Of a DNA stretch of 5,819 bases, positions 5,154 through 5,819 are shown piece after piece. How positions within the stretch are numbered: the stretch's first letter is position 1; every line of letters begins with the position of its first letter. Both the position numbers and the translations under genes were made by a program. The notes below the pieces were generated by a model. That model saw only the letters and a program-made list of their open reading frames with translations, had not been told where the DNA came from and ran no database searches. The DNA lies in the NCBI GenBank assembly GCA_025358195.1, contig JANYKP010000436.1:1-5819 (forward strand). The letters are read 5' to 3'. The stretch comes from Cyclobacteriaceae bacterium (GTDB taxonomy: Bacteria > Bacteroidota > Bacteroidia > Cytophagales > Cyclobacteriaceae).

Positions 5154-5819
5154 TTAAAAATTCCCCCGGTTCGTCCCGTCGGTCACCCGCAAGGCGTCCA
5201 AAATCTTGCCATATGCTTCTTCGTATTTTTTTGCAAGTTCGGTCTCTCCATTTTCGTATAAAATACGCTGCAGTTCGCCAAGCACGTAGAGGTTTCGCCT
5301 TACCTCGAGGGAGATGCCAGTATATTTACGGATCTGATAGTCGGCCATTTCCTCTGCCCGCGGCCCCATGACGTTGGCGATTTCGACGGCCTTTTGCTTT
5401 TCACCAATTTTAAAAAGTAGTTCGATCACGGACACCGTAGTAAGATCATACGCCACCGCTTTGTCAGCCATTTTCTCCAGGTTGAATAATAGAACTTTCT
5501 TCGCCCGTTCGTTGTCCCCTGCATCCACAAGCGCTTCAGCCAATGAGTTGAGGGAGGCACGGTGATTTTGTACAAAACCTTTGTAGTCTTCGTTAAAGTA
5601 AAGTTTGGGATTATCGAGACCGCGATAACCGAATCGGTTGATCATTTTTTCATACGATGACTCGATGTTGACCAGCGTCTCGCGGTCCTTCCGGTTATTC
5701 TTCACGGGCAGCACGCGATAGGCATTTCCCTCTTGCACTAAATAATCATTCAGATCGAGATTAAGTTGAGCCTTGGAGGTATTGTTGAGGTAAATGGGCC
5801 GCTCCCAATTGTTGGTTGC
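5154..5819 (-). CDS. DUF2723 family membrane protein, C-terminal part (cut by window edge)
   Basis: The minus-strand frame is open from the right edge to a TAA at 5154-5156 and gives 221 residues of a larger protein. The visible sequence begins NNWERPIYLNNTS, then LNDYLVQEGNAYRVLPVKN (23-41) and YEKMINRFGYRGLDNPKLYF (56-75). I recognise these as the conserved tail of DUF2723 proteins, roughly 1000-residue Bacteroidota membrane proteins with an N-terminal multi-helix glycosyltransferase-like region. The rest (about 85-210) is helical and TPR-like, with paired amphipathic helices (for example SLNSLAEALVDAGDNERAKK, 89-108). The membrane part and catalytic end lie outside the window, so activity cannot be judged. 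Family opinion is that they transfer sugars to exported proteins or envelope molecules. A GTG at 5738 is internal, not a start. The gene is convergent with the methyltransferase, and a heptamer array directly follows its stop. Confidence 0.87.
   Translation of the reverse strand, partial: ATNNWERPIYLNNTSKAQLNLDLNDYLVQEGNAYRVLPVKNNRKDRETLVNIESSYEKMINRFGYRGLDNPKLYFNEDYKGFVQNHRASLNSLAEALVDAGDNERAKKVLLFNLEKMADKAVAYDLTTVSVIELLFKIGEKQKAVEIANVMGPRAEEMADYQIRKYTGISLEVRRNLYVLGELQRILYENGETELAKKYEEAYGKILDALRVTDGTNRGNF

Noticed and set aside
1..5819. A hidden defence or phage system in the window
   Set aside because: All six coding regions belong to housekeeping or envelope-type families; RecQ here has the standard architecture and no partner genes of a defence island are present.

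Overview
The window looks like an ordinary chromosomal stretch from a member of the Bacteroidota, most likely the Cytophagales. Three things point there: a GWxTD-domain secreted protein and a DUF2723 membrane protein, both well known from this phylum; TAnnTTTG-type -7 promoter boxes instead of sigma70 boxes; and starts with little or no Shine-Dalgarno sequence. The exact genus cannot be read from the sequence. Coding density is high. The longest stretch without a gene is 168 bases (883-1050), so no gap exceeds 300 bases. I see no tRNA, rRNA, CRISPR array, insertion sequence or defence system.

Layout. Bases 1-882 (minus) hold the N-terminal 294 codons of the RecQ helicase, cut by the left edge. 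A divergent intergenic region with a TAnnTTTG box leads into a mannose-1-phosphate guanylyltransferase gene (manC, 1051-2127, plus). This runs tail to tail, with a 10-base overlap, into rlmB (2118-2858, minus), an rRNA 2'-O-methyltransferase of the SpoU family. Upstream of rlmB is a 119-base gap (2859-2977) with a possible promoter box, a short repeat, a hairpin and a degenerate 7-base tandem array. The array touches the stop of an exported GWxTD-domain protein (2978-4141, minus). Divergent from that gene is a class I SAM-dependent methyltransferase (4298-5071, plus), whose -7 box lies only 7 bases before its ATG. A second array of the same 7-base unit (about 5092-5153) separates it from the C-terminal 221 codons of a DUF2723 protein (5154-5819, minus), cut by the right edge.

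Functionally this is a mix: DNA repair (RecQ), ribosome modification (RlmB), nucleotide-sugar supply (ManC), and three envelope-linked or unassigned proteins (GWxTD, methyltransferase, DUF2723). Orientation alternates, so there is no long operon. A loose thread is that ManC makes GDP-mannose while DUF2723 proteins resemble lipid-phosphate-sugar-dependent protein glycosyltransferases; this link is inference only.

The most unusual DNA-level signal is the pair of same-orientation ACCGATT heptamer arrays. Each sits directly after the stop codon of a minus-strand gene. I found no convincing new multi-gene system.
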